Source: an uncultured Eubacteriales bacterium (GTDB taxonomy: Bacteria > Bacillota > Clostridia > Lachnospirales > Lachnospiraceae). From it: DNA of 8,769 bases. The notes beneath the pieces are model-generated. The model ran no database searches, was not told where the DNA came from, and worked only from the letters and a program-made list of their open reading frames with translations. Positions 7,018 through 8,769 of the stretch are shown here, in pieces. Positions within the stretch are counted from its first letter, which is position 1; each line of letters starts with the position of its first letter. The DNA lies in the NCBI GenBank assembly GCA_900321915.1, contig ONXW01000087.1, forward strand, positions 1 through 8,769. Reading direction: 5' to 3'. The translations under genes and the position numbers were made by a program.

Positions 7018-7088
7018 CAACAGCAGGCAGCCGAAAACCTGGCTGCCAAGGAGCAGTCTGCCAAAATACAGTTTATGGAGGAGCGGAT

Positions 7089-8261
7089 ATGGCTTCCCGA
7101 GGAAGGACTCCCGGAGACAGCCGCCGGAACGGCGGAGAAGGGAACAGAGGACAGAGAAACAGCTGGTGGGACGGACAGTGCACGGCGCTGGCCGTAATTC
7201 TTGCTGTCCTTCTGCTGGTTCTCTTCGGGATTCTTTACAGACAGGCCCGTCTGCCCTGGCAGCAGGGGGAGAAACCCGGGATGGAAACCCTTGAAAGCCA
7301 AAGCCCGGAGGGTACGGAAAAACCCGGCGAGAGCGGCGCAGGAACCGCAGAAACGGAGGAGACAGGCATTCCCGAATCGGGGGAGGCAGCTCCGGAAAGT
7401 ACCGGGGAGAGCGCCGGACCGGGGGAGAGTGCCGAATCGGGAGAGAGCACGGAAAGCGGAGCGGAATCTTCTTCCGAATCTTCCGGGGCGTCATCGGAAG
7501 CTTCTTCTGAAGAATCTTCAGGTGAGACAGCGGAGTCTACAGGGGAATCCACGGAAGCGTCGACGGAAGAATCCACGGAGGAGACAAAGCCCGCACGGAA
7601 GGTTTCCGATTATGGGCCGGGTGCGCGTGTGGACAGTGAGGCGATACAGGAGCTGGGCTCTTCCGCGTTCTTCACCCAGAGTGAGATCAGCGGCAGTGTT
7701 AAAGACCGTATTGTCGGGAAATCCTACAGAGAAAATCCCCACATTTCCCTCTCCGACCTGCGCTATATCCGGGTGCTTTACTATGACTATGACGGCAACC
7801 GCCGCGTAGGCGAGCTGGTGAGCAACAAGGCGATCAGCAGTGACCTGGTGGATATCTTTGAGGAGCTCTATGAGGCGGAATATCCCATCGACAAGATGAG
7901 GCTGGTGGATGACTATGACGCCAGCGACGACTGGTCCAGCTCGGAGAATAACACATCCTGCTTCAACTACAGGACCGTGGCGGGTTCCAATTCCCTGTCG
8001 CTGCATGCGAGGGGCCTTGCCATCGATATTAATCCGAGAGATAACCCGATGGTCTACTATGATGAGAACGGCGACATAGAGCAGTGCCTGCCGGCCAACG
8101 GAGAGGCCTATGCGGACCGCTCAAAGAACTTCTCCCACAAGATTGACAAAAGCGACCTCTGCTACCAGCTCTTTATGGAACACGGCTTCACCTGGGGCGG
8201 CAACTGGAACGCGCCGGATTACATGCACTTCTCCAAGAGCTCCACGCCGGAAGGCGGCTGA
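7089..8261 (+). CDS. membrane-anchored M15-family peptidoglycan peptidase
   Basis: A 390-residue protein. Residues 1-31 are polar and basic, 32-50 form one membrane segment, and 60-170 are a low-complexity linker of Ser, Glu, Gly, Thr and Ala that would span the cell wall. The catalytic domain follows (about 175-390). SLSLHARGLAIDINP (302-316) gives zinc ligands His306 and Asp313, and WGGNWNAPDYMHFSK (369-383) gives Asp377 as likely general base and His380 as third ligand. This is the pattern of M15 metallopeptidases, closest by eye to the VanY/CwlK/Ply500-like enzymes that cut D-Ala-D-Ala or L-Ala-D-Glu bonds in peptidoglycan; the exact bond is not decided. The ATG is fixed by GGAGGAG (7077-7083). 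The gene is single, with hairpins upstream and a strong terminator downstream. The linker codons are repetitive, so length may vary between strains. Confidence 0.9.
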   Translation: MASRGRTPGDSRRNGGEGNRGQRNSWWDGQCTALAVILAVLLLVLFGILYRQARLPWQQGEKPGMETLESQSPEGTEKPGESGAGTAETEETGIPESGEAAPESTGESAGPGESAESGESTESGAESSSESSGASSEASSEESSGETAESTGESTEASTEESTEETKPARKVSDYGPGARVDSEAIQELGSSAFFTQSEISGSVKDRIVGKSYRENPHISLSDLRYIRVLYYDYDGNRRVGELVSNKAISSDLVDIFEELYEAEYPIDKMRLVDDYDASDDWSSSENNTSCFNYRTVAGSNSLSLHARGLAIDINPRDNPMVYYDENGDIEQCLPANGEAYADRSKNFSHKIDKSDLCYQLFMEHGFTWGGNWNAPDYMHFSKSSTPEGG

Positions 8262-8350
8262 TGCAATACTGTGAAAAGAACATATCATAACTGTTCCGGA
8301 TTGCAGGAGAGACATCCTGAATAAAGAAAAACTGAATATAGTAAAGAAAC

Positions 8351-8389
8351 AACCGCGCAAGAACAGGAAACTGTTTTTGCGCGGTTTTT
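8351..8389 (+). terminator. strong intrinsic terminator after the M15 peptidase gene
   Basis: AACCGCGCAAGAACAG (8351-8366) pairs with CTGTTTTTGCGCGGTT (8371-8386) across a GAAA tetraloop. The 16-bp stem has one G-U pair and runs into TTTTT (8385-8389). It lies 90 bases after the stop codon. Confidence 0.95.
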
Positions 8390-8609
8390 CTGTTGCTCTT
8401 TGCCTGCAATGTAGATAATTATTTCATAAATTAGCCTGTATTTAACTAAATCATATATACTAAATCGAAAATGAATTATCTATATTCTTTTAAAAACAGA
8501 ATAAATATCTACTATTATAAGCGAATTGCCTATTATAGACACGCAATTAACTTGTGATAGCAATAATTAGTTGACCCTGGATTCCCGAAACACATAACTA
8601 TGGGAACCG
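8390..8609. other. AT-rich non-coding stretch, probably holding the end of an insertion sequence
   Basis: Composition drops sharply to AT-rich from about 8405. No gene is seen. Inverted pairs include TAGATAA/TTATCTA (8412-8418 with 8476-8482) and AATTGC/GCAATT (8524-8529 with 8543-8548). The IS boundary should be in this stretch, since the transposase stop is at 8610, but the other IS end is outside the window, so its terminal repeat cannot be identified. Confidence 0.6.
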
Positions 8610-8769
8610 TTACTTTCCGACCTCTGGTGTCGCCAGCAAAGGTGTGACACCGAGATCGCGGTATATCTGTTCCTGCTTCTTTAGGACTTCGCCTTGAACA
8701 GGAGCCTTTCCGGGCTCCGTGAAGCATTCGATAACATCAAGCTCGTCCAGGAGCTCATGCATCGTGTAC
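8610..8769 (-). CDS. C-terminal end of an IS transposase (IS1634/IS4-like), cut by the window edge
   Basis: The minus strand reads 52 codons from the window edge to a TAA at 8612-8610. The peptide includes YTMHELLDELDVIECFTEPG, then KAPVQGEVLKKQEQIYRDLG and a short tail ending in EVGK. The LLDELDVIE...PG...GEVLKKQ pattern is one I recall from C-termini of IS1634-type DDE transposases; the family call is from memory. The catalytic residues and start lie outside the window, so it cannot be told whether the gene is intact. It faces the M15 gene convergently, and its end is 221 bases from that gene's terminator. Confidence 0.78.
   Translation of the reverse strand, partial: YTMHELLDELDVIECFTEPGKAPVQGEVLKKQEQIYRDLGVTPLLATPEVGK

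Larger units (their letters stand above)
6611..7088. other. 478-base intergenic region with several hairpins, no gene
   Basis: No frame here has both a good start and a plausible protein. The first 120 bases are GC-rich with short inverted repeats such as CAGCC/GGCTG near 6688-6705. A weak terminator candidate and two related hairpins are listed separately. A promoter for the M15 peptidase gene should lie in the AT-richer part (about 6835-6950), but I could not find a clear -35/-10 pair. Confidence 0.7.

Noticed and set aside
6979..7197. 72-codon plus-strand frame ahead of the M15 gene
   Set aside because: It begins inside hairpin copy B, has no ribosome binding site and overlaps the well-supported M15 gene in another frame.
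8412..8482. TAGATAA/TTATCTA inverted pair as an IS terminal repeat
   Set aside because: Such pairs occur easily in AT-rich DNA and the second IS end is not in the window for comparison.
8533..8727. 64-codon minus-strand frame
   Set aside because: It overlaps the transposase tail in another frame; the transposase frame has the recognisable C-terminal pattern.

Overview
The window looks like chromosomal DNA from a GC-rich Gram-positive member of the Clostridia, most likely a gut Lachnospiraceae-type organism. I infer this from strong GGAGG-type ribosome binding sites, the Gram-positive cell-envelope gene content, protein sequence style and the short intergenic repeats. This is inference from reading; no database was searched.

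Layout, left to right. Positions 1-381 hold three head-to-tail copies of a 127-base non-coding repeat with a conserved internal hairpin. A candidate extended -10 promoter (431-459) then precedes a secreted protein with choline-binding-like aromatic repeats and a transglutaminase-like Cys-His-Asp domain (549-1406). After a spacer with a 22-base perfect palindrome comes a tight three-gene set: an acyl/peptidyl carrier protein (1529-1756), an MBOAT membrane acyltransferase (1763-3274) and a membrane-anchored SGNH/DltD-like protein (3308-4381). A new extended -10 promoter (4465-4473) starts a second unit: a small secreted two-repeat protein of unknown function (4542-5054) and an amino-acid adenylating ligase of the DltA type (5075-6610). 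A 478-base gap carries a weak terminator candidate and two related hairpins exactly 200 bases apart. A membrane-anchored M15-family peptidoglycan peptidase follows (7089-8261), with a very good intrinsic terminator at 8351-8389. The rest is an AT-rich stretch, then the C-terminal end of an IS transposase on the minus strand (8610 to the window edge, no start codon in the window).

How the genes fit together. Ligase, carrier, MBOAT and SGNH protein are the four functional parts of a D-alanylation (Dlt)-like pathway: activate an amino acid, load it on a carrier, pass it across the membrane, and attach it to a cell-surface polymer. The set departs from textbook dlt in four ways. The order is C-B-D-(secreted protein)-A. 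The SGNH protein has Cys where the nucleophilic Ser is expected. The ligase has Ala at what I believe is the D-Ala-discriminating Cys of DltA. The carrier has Thr-Ser in place of Asp-Ser. The likely reading is a Dlt-related surface-modification system whose amino acid and polymer are not known, flanked by secreted wall enzymes. This is the most interesting part of the window.
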